From an uncultured Eubacteriales bacterium (GTDB lineage Bacteria > Bacillota > Clostridia > Lachnospirales > Lachnospiraceae): 21,319 bases of DNA. Under the pieces are notes generated by a model that saw nothing but the letters and a program-made list of their open reading frames with translations, was not told the DNA's origin and made no database searches. Positions 1 to 6,821 of this stretch are shown here, in pieces. Every line of letters begins with the position of its first letter. Position 1 is the stretch's first letter. A program made the translations under genes and the position numbers. The stretch covers positions 1-21,319 of the forward strand of contig CACZSO010000281.1 of assembly GCA_902783795.1 (NCBI GenBank), in the 5' to 3' direction.

Positions 1-169
1 CATAGATCAGAAGAACCAGGCTCACCAGCGCACTGATAAAGGATATCAATCCCTCCACCGTAGAATTCTTCAGATCATTCTTGATCGTATCCCGGCGTGA
101 GATAATGATATGCTTATGTTTAAGCCTGATCTCGCTGTAATCTCTTTCCTGTTCTTCCGGAATATCCAT
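1..169 (-). CDS. Small membrane protein, N-terminal part (runs off the left edge)
   Basis: An open frame of 56 codons starts with ATG at 169 and is still open at the window edge. The visible protein begins MDIPEEQERDY, continues as a charged and basic stretch of about 35 residues (KHKHIIISRRDTIKND), and then enters a hydrophobic segment (GLISFISALVSLVLLIY) that looks like a first transmembrane helix. It lies 15 bases downstream of the topB stop codon on the same strand, so it is probably the third gene of a galM-topB unit. The ribosome binding site is weak (AGGGCAG about 5 bases upstream). I do not recognise it with certainty; it resembles short clostridial membrane proteins of unknown function (DUF6142-like is a guess). 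Function unknown. Confidence 0.6.
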   Translation of the reverse strand, partial: MDIPEEQERDYSEIRLKHKHIIISRRDTIKNDLKNSTVEGLISFISALVSLVLLIY

Positions 170-184
170 CTTATCTGCCCTGTT

Positions 185-2152
185 TTATCTCTTGTAAGCT
201 GCCAGCACCTTATTAAAACGCTGTCTGATGGCGGAAGGATTTTCAATACCCTTCACCGCATTGACACGCCGGGTCACAAAACCGGTCAGCTTTTCCATAT
301 ATTCCTCTTTAGTGATATTTCCGGAAGCAACACCGGAAAGCCCCATTTCCCAGGAAGCCGTAAGCTCCGGGTTTAAGAGCTGTTTCATAGAGGCATCCAC
401 CACATCGTATACTAATTCCCCCATAAGTTCAGGAGATACGATCTGGGTCTTTTTGTTTGTTTTAAGATATTTTATAGTGTTTAATTTCTTCAGGATCTCT
501 GCCCTGGTAGCCGATGTTCCTATGCCCGAGCCTTTGATCTGTGCCCTTAACTCTTCATCTTCTATGAGCTGGCCGGCATTCTCCATAGCTAAGATCAGAC
601 TTCCCGAAGTATACCGTTTAGGCGGCTGTGTCTTTCCCTCTTTGATCTCAAACCACTCTGCTGTAAGGCGGTCTCCCTTTTTAAGGCCTTCCAGTTCCCG
701 GTATAAAGCCTCATCCGGCCCCTTTTCCTGAGTGTCCTGTCCGGCCACTTTAAGATACCCTTCTTCTTTCAGTATCCTGAAGGAAGAAAAGAAATGTTCC
801 TGATTCTTACTTAACTCCAGAGAAAGCCGTTCATATTTGGCCGGAGGATAAAAGATACTTAAAAACCGCCGGCAGATCAGCTGGTATACATTCTTTTTTA
901 AAGGATCCAGGGAATCCAGGGATCCTGCCTGCTGGCCTGTGGGAATGATGGCATAATGGTCTGTGATCTTTTTATCATCCGTATATTGGCTGTTCTGTAT
1001 GCCCGCATACATCTTCTTTTCCAGGATCTCCGCAGCAAAGCCTCCAAGATCTGCATTTTTAGTCAGGCCGGAAAGATTCCGGCTGATCTCCTTTGCCACA
1101 GCCGATGATAAGACTCTGGCATCAGTTCTCGGATAAGTCACCAGCTTCTTTTCGTACAGTTCCTGTACAACAGCCAATGTTTCATCCGGGCTTATCTTAA
1201 AGCGTCTGGAGCATTCATTCTGAAGTTCAGCCAGGTTATAAAGAAGCGGGGGCTTTTTGACTTCTGTCTTTTTATCTGCCTTAAGCACCACGGCTTCTTT
1301 CGGCGGATTCGTCTGAAGGAAAGAAGCTAAAGCTTCTGCATCTTTTCTTTCCTTAAAGCCATTCTCTTTATACAGTTTCGGAGACTGGTAAAAGGCCGAT
1401 CCTTCCACCGCTTTCCATTCCGCTTCCAGAGAATTACCTTCAGCCGTCTTTAAATGGGCGATGATACGGTAAAAAGGTGTTTCTTTAAAGTCCCGGATCT
1501 CACGTTCCCTTCTCACTACCATGCCAAGCACGCAGGTCATGACACGCCCGACAGACAGGACCGCCCGGTCTTTATTCAACGTATCTTTCAACGTATTTCC
1601 AAACTTAAGCGTCAGTACCCGGGAGAAATTGATCCCCATCAGATAATCTTCTTTCGCCCTTAGATAAGCTGCATCAGACAAAGGATCATAAAAGGAAAGG
1701 TCTTTAGCTTCCCTGATCCCCCTTAAGATCTCTTCCTCTGTCTGGGAATCGATCCAGACCCGTTTCTGCTGTTTATCCCTGACCCCTGCCATGGCAGCGA
1801 CAAGGCGGTAAATATACTCACCTTCTCTTCCTGAATCAGTACACACATAGATACAGTCAATATCTTTACGGGTCAGTAACTTTGAAACAATATTATACTG
1901 TTTTTTAACGCTCTCGATGACCTGATATTTATAAGTCTCAGGAATAAAGGGAAGCGATTGTAAAGTCCAGCGTTTCAGGGAGGGGTCATAGGCTTCCGGA
2001 TAGCACATCGTGATAAGATGTCCCACACACCAGGTGACGACTGTCGTATCGTTTTCGATATAGCCGTCTTTCCCCTGGCCGTTCACCTCCAAGACCCTGG
2101 CAAACTCCCTGGCAACACTGGGTTTTTCTGCTATAAACAGCTGTTTTGGCAT
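185..2152 (-). CDS. topB: DNA topoisomerase III (type IA)
   Basis: This 655-residue enzyme passes one DNA strand through a transient break in another, mainly resolving recombination and replication intermediates. The N-terminal Toprim domain (about residues 1-150) has FIAEKPSVA at 6-14 and the acidic motif DSGREGE at 106-112. The second Asp of the common DxD form is replaced by Gly, as in the DAGREGE version I recall from Bacillus TopB. The active-site tyrosine is Tyr340 in the conserved VTYPRTD. Later motifs such as GSGIGTSATRAEIL near residue 545 belong to the type IA core. Length is close to the usual 650-730, and no C-terminal zinc fingers are seen, which separates it from TopA. It starts only 4 bases after the galM stop codon with a weak ribosome binding site, so it is probably co-transcribed with galM. 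Confidence 0.95.
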   Translation of the reverse strand: MPKQLFIAEKPSVAREFARVLEVNGQGKDGYIENDTTVVTWCVGHLITMCYPEAYDPSLKRWTLQSLPFIPETYKYQVIESVKKQYNIVSKLLTRKDIDCIYVCTDSGREGEYIYRLVAAMAGVRDKQQKRVWIDSQTEEEILRGIREAKDLSFYDPLSDAAYLRAKEDYLMGINFSRVLTLKFGNTLKDTLNKDRAVLSVGRVMTCVLGMVVRREREIRDFKETPFYRIIAHLKTAEGNSLEAEWKAVEGSAFYQSPKLYKENGFKERKDAEALASFLQTNPPKEAVVLKADKKTEVKKPPLLYNLAELQNECSRRFKISPDETLAVVQELYEKKLVTYPRTDARVLSSAVAKEISRNLSGLTKNADLGGFAAEILEKKMYAGIQNSQYTDDKKITDHYAIIPTGQQAGSLDSLDPLKKNVYQLICRRFLSIFYPPAKYERLSLELSKNQEHFFSSFRILKEEGYLKVAGQDTQEKGPDEALYRELEGLKKGDRLTAEWFEIKEGKTQPPKRYTSGSLILAMENAGQLIEDEELRAQIKGSGIGTSATRAEILKKLNTIKYLKTNKKTQIVSPELMGELVYDVVDASMKQLLNPELTASWEMGLSGVASGNITKEEYMEKLTGFVTRRVNAVKGIENPSAIRQRFNKVLAAYKR

Positions 2153-2156
2153 GCTG

Positions 2157-3212
2157 TTATTCCACCGAGAAACGGTAAATGGTAATGGCCGTGCTTTCTT
2201 CGTTAGCTTTGATCAGCGGAGAAGCCATTTCCGGATGATGGACAGCATCCGGGGTAAACTGAGTCTCAAGACATACCGCATGACGGGGGCCATAGGTAAG
2301 GCCGCCGCGGCCTTCACGGCTCATAAAAGGTGCCCAGTTCATAGTATAGAGCTGTACGCCGGGCCGATCCGTATAGACATTCATAACAATGCCGGAAAGA
2401 TCGCCTTTCAGGGTGGCACACAAAGTGGCATCTTCAGCTACTTTGCCGCCGTTGATCATGAAGTTATGGTCATAACCGCGGCCGATCTTAAGATCCGCGT
2501 TATCTGCATCAATGTCCTGGCCAATGGTCTTTTCTGTACGGAAATCAAAGGGGGTGCCGGTCACATCCACCAGTTCTCCTGTGGGGATCTGGCCTTCATC
2601 TGTCGCATTATAAAAATCTGAATAAAGGGTCAGCCGGTGATTCAGCGCATCCGTCTTCCCACCATTCAGGTTGAAATAGGTGTGGTTCGTCATATTGAAG
2701 ATGGTATCCGCATCCGATACTCCATAGAACTGAAGGATCAGTTCATTATCATTCGTCAGCGTATAGGTGATCTCCACATCCATATTACCAGGATAACCCT
2801 GGTCGCCATCTTCTGAACGGATAAAGAAAGTGATGGATTCGCCGGTCTCGTCTTCTTCCATCGCCACATTCCACATTCTTACGTTCCAGGGATTGGGACC
2901 GCTGTGGCAGATATTCTTCGGATAAGTATAGAGACGTACTGTCTTTCCGCCCACTTCAAATTCTCCGCGGGCAATGCGGTTTGCATTTCTTCCTACGCAG
3001 CTGCCGAACAGCATGCAGCCTTTTTCATAATCATCAAAGCTGTCACTGCCCAGGATGCAGTCCGTCAATTCACCGTTCTTATCCGGCACCAGTACATTGA
3101 CCAGCTGGGCACCCACATCAGTAAGTCTGACCGTCATGCCGTTTTTGTTCGTCATAGTATACAGTTTTGCTTCTTCTCCTGTTTTCAGGACACCGAATTT
3201 TTCAACTTTCAT
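2157..3212 (-). CDS. galM: Aldose 1-epimerase (galactose mutarotase)
   Basis: This 351-residue cytoplasmic enzyme interconverts alpha and beta anomers of aldoses such as galactose and glucose. Family residues are in place: the GRNANRI substrate-binding motif at 74-80, the catalytic acid His177 in NMTNHTYFNLNG, Asp248 in GYDHNF, and the catalytic base Glu316 in CLETQFTPD. The ATG at 3212 is chosen over an upstream in-frame start at 3338, because GGAAGGAG sits 7 bases before it and because the protein then begins at the usual first strand of the family; the 42 extra residues of the longer form are not GalM-like. It is divergent from the sugar symporter at 3596 and sits just upstream of topB. 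The leader contains hairpins (3283-3303 and 3333-3356) downstream of a candidate promoter at 3373-3401. Confidence 0.93.
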   Translation of the reverse strand: MKVEKFGVLKTGEEAKLYTMTNKNGMTVRLTDVGAQLVNVLVPDKNGELTDCILGSDSFDDYEKGCMLFGSCVGRNANRIARGEFEVGGKTVRLYTYPKNICHSGPNPWNVRMWNVAMEEDETGESITFFIRSEDGDQGYPGNMDVEITYTLTNDNELILQFYGVSDADTIFNMTNHTYFNLNGGKTDALNHRLTLYSDFYNATDEGQIPTGELVDVTGTPFDFRTEKTIGQDIDADNADLKIGRGYDHNFMINGGKVAEDATLCATLKGDLSGIVMNVYTDRPGVQLYTMNWAPFMSREGRGGLTYGPRHAVCLETQFTPDAVHHPEMASPLIKANEESTAITIYRFSVE

Positions 3213-3282
3213 GATCTTACTCCTTCCAAGTCTGGACCCGGTCACAGAGGCCGGAAATCTATAAAATAAGTAAATAAAACCG

Positions 3283-3303
3283 CCCCCGGTTATCCATCGG
3301 GGG
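3283..3303 (-). promoter_or_regulatory. GC-rich leader hairpin upstream of galM
   Basis: CCCCCG (3283-3288) and CGGGGG (3298-3303) form a perfect 6-bp stem with a 9-base loop. Read on the minus strand it is followed by a T-rich run (CGGTTTTATTTACTTATTTTA), which gives it the shape of a weak intrinsic terminator. It lies about 70 bases upstream of the galM start and inside the predicted galM leader, so it would act as an attenuator rather than end an upstream gene, since no minus-strand gene lies immediately upstream. Functional role is inference. Confidence 0.45.
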
Positions 3304-3332
3304 AAACTGCCCTTAAGATGAGGGCCGGAAAG

Positions 3333-3356
3333 CAGCATCTCTAATGACAGATGCTG
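3333..3356. repeat. 8-bp perfect inverted repeat in the galM leader
   Basis: CAGCATCT (3333-3340) and AGATGCTG (3349-3356) are exact inverted copies separated by 8 bases. The repeat lies just downstream of the predicted galM transcription start (minus strand), where either an operator or an RNA stem could affect expression. There is no T-run next to it. Confidence 0.5.
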
Positions 3357-3372
3357 AAACGCTGATTATCAT

Positions 3373-3401
3373 ATCATACCAAAAAATTCACCCTGTTACA
3401 A
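3373..3401 (-). promoter_or_regulatory. Candidate promoter for galM-topB
   Basis: On the minus strand TTGTAA (3401-3396) and TATGAT (3378-3373) are separated by exactly 17 bases. The -10 matches the vegetative consensus at five of six positions, the -35 at four of six. It would give a leader of roughly 150 bases before the galM start. Confidence 0.5.
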
Positions 3402-3446
3402 GGGGCTTTTTTATTTCGGAAAAGAGAATTAGACACATACATTGTA

Positions 3447-3475
3447 TTGACTTTAACAGAAAGCGCGCTTATACT
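3447..3475 (+). promoter_or_regulatory. Promoter for the sugar symporter, with a palindrome in the spacer
   Basis: TTGACT (3447-3452) and TATACT (3470-3475) are 17 bases apart, a strong vegetative-type promoter. The spacer carries the perfect 10-bp palindrome AAGCGCGCTT (3461-3470), touching the -10 element. Part of it (AGAAAGCG) resembles one half of a catabolite-responsive element, but the other half does not fit the consensus. Binding of a repressor here is inference from position and symmetry. Confidence 0.7.
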
Positions 3476-3487
3476 ATAAATAAATTC

Positions 3488-3528
3488 AAGGCTGTTCTTA
3501 ATTATATTAATAGTAGGACAGCCTTTTT
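3488..3528 (+). terminator. Terminator-shaped hairpin in the symporter leader (possible attenuator)
   Basis: AAGGCTGTTC (3488-3497) pairs with GGACAGCCTT (3516-3525) with one G-U pair; T3498 and A3515 can add an eleventh pair. An 18-base AT-rich loop separates the arms, and a T-run ends at 3528. It begins only about 6 bases after the predicted transcription start and about 70 bases before the symporter start codon, so it cannot be a terminator for an upstream gene on this strand. It may be an attenuator or a stabilising 5' stem. Confidence 0.5.
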
Positions 3529-3595
3529 GTATCCCCATTTTTCAGCCGGATCCTTCCCGGATCTTCGTCTGAAACCAAGAAAGGAGGAAGTGTCC

Positions 3596-5014
3596 ATGAA
3601 CACTCCTGCAGAAAAACCGGCTGCAAAAGAAAAAGCCGGTCTGAAACTTCTGTTTGGCTACGGTCTGGGAGAAGTAGCCTGCCAGATGAGCTGGTATATG
3701 ATCAACAGCTATCTGAACATCTTTTACACTGATGTCGTAGGTCTGACAGGCCAGGCTATCTCCGCCATCGTCCTGATCGCCCGTATCTGGGATGCCGTCA
3801 ATGATCCTATGATGGGCCAGATTGCTGACAGGACCAGGACCCGCTGGGGTAAATTCCGGCCTTATCTGATGTTCGCGCCGCCGGTCCTGGCCATTTTTAA
3901 CCTGCTGACCTTTACGGTCTTCCCGGTCCACGGGGTCATGAAGATTATCCTCTGCGCCGTCTGCTACATAGGTGCCGGTATGGCCTATACCGCCTGCTCC
4001 ATCGCCTATCAGGCCCTTTTGAACGTAATAGCCATAGACTCCCGGGTCCGTCAGCTTCTGGCTACGGCCAGAAGTACCGGTGCTTCTGTCATAGGCATCA
4101 TCCTGTCCCTGGTGGCCATGCCTCTGATCCTTCATTTCAGCTCGGCTACCGGACCCGAAGGTGCACCTGCCGCGGACGGCCATGGCTACTTTATGGCCAC
4201 CCTGATCTTCTCTCTGGTCCTGATCCCTGTCTTCTGGGCCTGTGCTGCTCTCTGTAAAGAGACTTACACGGATAAACTTCACAGCGGACCTGCCGAGAAG
4301 GCCGGTTTTGTGAAAAACATCAGGGATCTGGTGAAAAATGACCAATTGCTCATCGTCGTTATTGCAACCATTATCGGGACCATCTGTGTCACCGGCCGGT
4401 ATGGCATTCTGGTCTACCATGTGATCTACGTTGTGGGCGGTCCCCAGTATATTACTCCGATGTTCACCGCCATGACCGTAGGCCAGCTGGTGGGGACATT
4501 GACCGTCCCATGGGGCACAAAAGTTTTCGGCAAAAAGAAATACATGATCATCATGAATATCATTATGGCCGCCGGCTTTACCGCCCTTTTCCTTTATCCT
4601 ACCAGCAATCCTGTATATCTGATAGGTGTCTCCTTTATAGGGGCCCTGGGCTTTGGCGCTCCGGCCATCTGCTACGGCATGGTGGGTGATTCCCTGGAAT
4701 ACGGAGACTGGAAACTGGGAAGACGTCAGGAAGGTCTGGCCGCTTCCATGCTTTCCTTCGGCGTCAAACTGGCTACAGCTATCTGTGCGCCGGTGGTCAT
4801 GCTTCTTTTCGCCGTTGGCTACGTTCCTAACGCGGAACAGACAGAATCCACAAAGCTGGGCATTAATTTTATGGTCAATATGCTGCCTGCCATCCTGGCC
4901 CTGGTTTCCTGTATCCCCCTGATCTGGTATAAACTGACAGATAAACGTGTCACAGAGATCCGGGAAGACCTGGAAGCAGGGAAACATGCCTGGGATAAAG
5001 AAAAAGCAAACTGA
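3596..5014 (+). CDS. GPH-family sugar:cation symporter (MelB-like)
   Basis: This 472-residue, 12-helix transporter belongs to the glycoside-pentoside-hexuronide:cation symporter family (melibiose, lactose, xyloside and glucuronide carriers), importing a sugar with Na+ or H+. The signature WDAVNDPMMG is at 65-74, with Asp66 and Asp70 matching the cation-site aspartates of MelB, followed by the cytoplasmic loop RTRTRWGKFRPYL at 79-91. The start is the ATG at 3596, preceded by AAAGGAGG with 8 bases of spacing; an upstream in-frame extension to 3344 lacks a ribosome binding site and crosses the promoter. The gene stands alone on the plus strand, divergent from galM, which suggests a substrate that releases an aldose needing mutarotation. 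The exact sugar cannot be told from the sequence. A long open antisense frame opposite it is a shadow. Confidence 0.9.
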   Translation: MNTPAEKPAAKEKAGLKLLFGYGLGEVACQMSWYMINSYLNIFYTDVVGLTGQAISAIVLIARIWDAVNDPMMGQIADRTRTRWGKFRPYLMFAPPVLAIFNLLTFTVFPVHGVMKIILCAVCYIGAGMAYTACSIAYQALLNVIAIDSRVRQLLATARSTGASVIGIILSLVAMPLILHFSSATGPEGAPAADGHGYFMATLIFSLVLIPVFWACAALCKETYTDKLHSGPAEKAGFVKNIRDLVKNDQLLIVVIATIIGTICVTGRYGILVYHVIYVVGGPQYITPMFTAMTVGQLVGTLTVPWGTKVFGKKKYMIIMNIIMAAGFTALFLYPTSNPVYLIGVSFIGALGFGAPAICYGMVGDSLEYGDWKLGRRQEGLAASMLSFGVKLATAICAPVVMLLFAVGYVPNAEQTESTKLGINFMVNMLPAILALVSCIPLIWYKLTDKRVTEIREDLEAGKHAWDKEKAN

Positions 5015-5052
5015 TCGTACAGCAGGCATCCCTGATATACGATGACCATCAG

Positions 5053-5088
5053 AAGGAGCTGCTCATCCATGAAAATGAGCAGCTCCTT
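5053..5088. repeat. Perfect 14-bp inverted repeat downstream of the symporter
   Basis: AAGGAGCTGCTCAT (5053-5066) and ATGAGCAGCTCCTT (5075-5088) are exact inverted copies with an 8-base loop, 38 bases after the symporter stop. The stem is long enough for a terminator, but neither strand has a T-run after it, so it may be a 3'-end stability stem, a processed terminator or a protein site. Confidence 0.7.
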
Positions 5089-5129
5089 AGCATCTTCCCA
5101 CTGCGGAATTTATTTTTCAAAATAAAGCC

Positions 5130-5158
5130 TTGACAAATACCAGGTTATAGTGTATCAT
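5130..5158 (+). promoter_or_regulatory. Promoter for tRNA-Thr
   Basis: A consensus TTGACA (5130-5135) and TATCAT (5153-5158) lie 17 bases apart, about 20 bases before the tRNA. It gives the tRNA independent expression. Confidence 0.85.
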
Positions 5159-5177
5159 TCTCATGTTGCAAAAACAA

Positions 5178-5250
5178 GCTGACATGGCACAGGCGGTAGC
5201 GCACCTCATTGGTAGTGAGGAGGTCCCGGGTCCGAGTCCCGGTGTCAGCT
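5178..5250 (+). tRNA. tRNA-Thr (anticodon GGU)
   Basis: A 73-base cloverleaf can be drawn by eye. The acceptor arms GCTGACA and TGTCAGC pair perfectly; the anticodon stem CCTCA/TGAGG encloses the loop TTGGTAG, giving anticodon GGT at 5211-5213, which reads ACC and ACU; the T-stem CCGGG/CCCGG is perfect. The discriminator is T5250 and CCA is not encoded. Two deviations stand out. The D-stem GCAC/GCGC has an A-C mismatch at the 12-23 pair, and the T-loop reads TCCGAGT, with C where position 55 is almost always T. It is a single gene with its own promoter and terminator, between two convergent protein genes. Confidence 0.9.
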
Positions 5251-5251
5251 C

Positions 5252-5295
5252 AAGCTCTGAAACGTAGCATTTATGCAGGTTTCGGAGCTTTTTTT
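5252..5295 (+). terminator. Terminator of tRNA-Thr
   Basis: AAGCTCTGAAAC (5252-5263) pairs with GTTTCGGAGCTT (5279-5290) over 12 bp with one G-U pair. The loop contains a further small GCAT/ATGC-type pairing, and a seven-T run covers 5289-5295. Confidence 0.93.
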
Positions 5296-5334
5296 GTTAT
5301 AGTACGCTAAAGTCGTGGTTTAAAAAGGCTGTCC

Positions 5335-6798
5335 TTACATACTGCAGACTGTCGTTTCTGTAACTCCCTCTCCCATACTGATGGCCTTATTCAGCACATC
5401 TTCTTCTGCTTCCACTGCTCCATAGACCAGACCGTCTCCGCTGAAATACTCTATGATCCCATGATCGACCAGGATGTTTACTTTCGTACACGCTGTCGTT
5501 ATACAGATCTCCTGATCTCCTATCCGGATCTTTTTTTCATATCCCGGCTGCCATGTGGTCTTCAAAAAGACCGGTCTTCCTTCAGGAGCCAGCGTCAAGG
5601 ATCCGTTGAGTGGTTTTATACATTCTTCCCGTTTAAACGCAGAAAACAGCGCTTCTGCCGGGGTAAATCTGATATGATAGCCATCATTCAGTTTTTCCAA
5701 AGAAAGAACCGAAGGTATGGACATCATACTTCTGAAATTGCCGCGGTCGTTCTGGGTTCTCAGCCAGGCTATGCTGATCACTTTCCCGGGAATTCCCGCA
5801 TACGTCTGTGCGGCATAAGGAAGTTTTGTATCATAGGCGGACAGGATCTCCGACTCCGGTGTAAAGCGGTATCCGTCAAAATCTCCGATGATATAGTATC
5901 CGTCCGCTGACCAGAAGACCCACTTTTTTTCTCCTGCCACATTGTCCACCGGGAGCTGCATCAGATCCGGGCATTCCCACATTTTCTCCGCAGTAAAACG
6001 TTGGCTCTCTTCCCAGTGAAGCAGGTCCCTAGAGCGGAATATGGCAAAATCGTTCTCGGTCACATAAAGGACCATGATGTAAGCGCCGCTTTCTTCATGG
6101 TAAAAGACCTTAGGATCACGGTTGCCGCCATCTATATGGGGCAGGATCTCTCCCTGTTTGACCAATGTTTCTCCCTGATCTTTCGAAACTGCGAGGTGCT
6201 GGGAAAACTGATGGCCTGTATCTCTGGACCATAAGTTTGCACCGCCAGCCGCAGTATAATAAAAAAGCAGGGTATTTCTCCCAAAGCCGGCAGCATCAGC
6301 CGTATCCTGAAAAGCACACCCGGAGAACATGGTGCCGTATTCATCAGGCTCCATGGCCATATCACCGTATTCCCAATGGATAAGATCCCGGCTCACCGCA
6401 TGCCCCCAGTGCATATTGCCCCAATCGGTCCCGTAGGGATTCCATTGATGATAGAGATGGTAAACTCCATCGGCATAAATAAGTCCGTTGGGGTCATTCA
6501 TCCAGCCGATCTCCGGCGTAAAATGGAGCACCGGGCGGTAAGCATAAGTATTCACAGGCTTCTCATCAGATAAATGTATTCCTTTGAACAGATTCTCTGG
6601 AAAATCCCCGGTGATTTCCAGCTTCTGGCCCGCAAATCTGCTAAGATCGGCCAAAACATAGTATTCAGGTTCTTCATCTGTCAGCCGGATGTCTATTTCT
6701 TTAATTTTCTTTTTATTACAGAAAAAGTGGAGTTTACGGACCTCAGCCTTCCGGCTCACACCCAGCCACAAATAATCCGATGTTATGGTAATGATCAT
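5335..6798 (-). CDS. GH32 beta-fructosidase (invertase/fructanase type), cytoplasmic
   Basis: This 487-residue hydrolase should cleave terminal beta-fructofuranosyl bonds of sucrose or short fructans. The five-bladed propeller begins near residue 88, and the three acidic residues of the family are present: the nucleophile Asp102 in WMNDPNG, the transition-state Asp228 in NRDPK, and the acid/base Glu275 in WECPD. An additional beta-rich domain of about 85 residues precedes the propeller, and the C-terminal beta-sandwich (about 390-487) is shorter than usual. No signal peptide is seen, so the substrate must be imported. The ATG at 6798 has AGAGGA 4 bases upstream. It follows the cupin isomerase with a 23-base gap, which suggests an operon. 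Sucrose, sucrose-6-phosphate and short fructans cannot be told apart from sequence alone. Confidence 0.9.
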   Translation of the reverse strand: MIITITSDYLWLGVSRKAEVRKLHFFCNKKKIKEIDIRLTDEEPEYYVLADLSRFAGQKLEITGDFPENLFKGIHLSDEKPVNTYAYRPVLHFTPEIGWMNDPNGLIYADGVYHLYHQWNPYGTDWGNMHWGHAVSRDLIHWEYGDMAMEPDEYGTMFSGCAFQDTADAAGFGRNTLLFYYTAAGGANLWSRDTGHQFSQHLAVSKDQGETLVKQGEILPHIDGGNRDPKVFYHEESGAYIMVLYVTENDFAIFRSRDLLHWEESQRFTAEKMWECPDLMQLPVDNVAGEKKWVFWSADGYYIIGDFDGYRFTPESEILSAYDTKLPYAAQTYAGIPGKVISIAWLRTQNDRGNFRSMMSIPSVLSLEKLNDGYHIRFTPAEALFSAFKREECIKPLNGSLTLAPEGRPVFLKTTWQPGYEKKIRIGDQEICITTACTKVNILVDHGIIEYFSGDGLVYGAVEAEEDVLNKAISMGEGVTETTVCSM

Positions 6799-6821
6799 AT
6801 CGTCCTCTTCTTAAAAAATGC

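Larger units (their letters stand above)
3213..3595. other. Divergent intergenic region between galM and the sugar symporter
   Basis: This 383-base gene-free stretch separates two divergent starts. It holds one promoter candidate in each direction (minus 3373-3401, plus 3447-3475), two hairpins inside the predicted galM leader, one terminator-shaped hairpin at the start of the predicted symporter leader, a palindrome inside the plus promoter spacer, and a short direct repeat, CCGGATC (3547-3553 and 3558-3564), before the symporter ribosome binding site. No credible small gene was found; the upstream in-frame extensions of both flanking genes lack ribosome binding sites. Confidence 0.7.
5015..5334. 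other. Intergenic region between convergent genes, containing a tRNA gene
   Basis: The 320 bases between the symporter stop and the fructosidase stop contain a 14-bp inverted repeat (5053-5088), a tRNA promoter (5130-5158), tRNA-Thr (5178-5250) and its terminator (5252-5295). The last 40 bases before the fructosidase stop hold no hairpin for the minus strand. No protein gene is seen. Confidence 0.8.

Noticed and set aside
3459..3472. A full catabolite-responsive element (CcpA site) in the symporter promoter
   Set aside because: Only about 10 of 14 consensus positions fit and the right half-site is wrong; kept as an unspecific palindrome.
3366..3595. BglG/LicT-type antiterminator sequence overlapping the leader hairpins
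   Set aside because: I looked for the GGATTGTTACTG-type motif next to each hairpin and did not find it.
3542..5029. A 495-codon open frame antisense to the symporter
   Set aside because: The product is low-complexity (rich in H, D, G and Q) with no family signature, while the plus strand encodes a clear GPH transporter. It is a composition effect.
5178..5300. tRNA-Thr as an integration (att) site for a mobile element
   Set aside because: No integrase gene and no second copy of the tRNA 3' end were found nearby; the flanks look like ordinary chromosomal genes.
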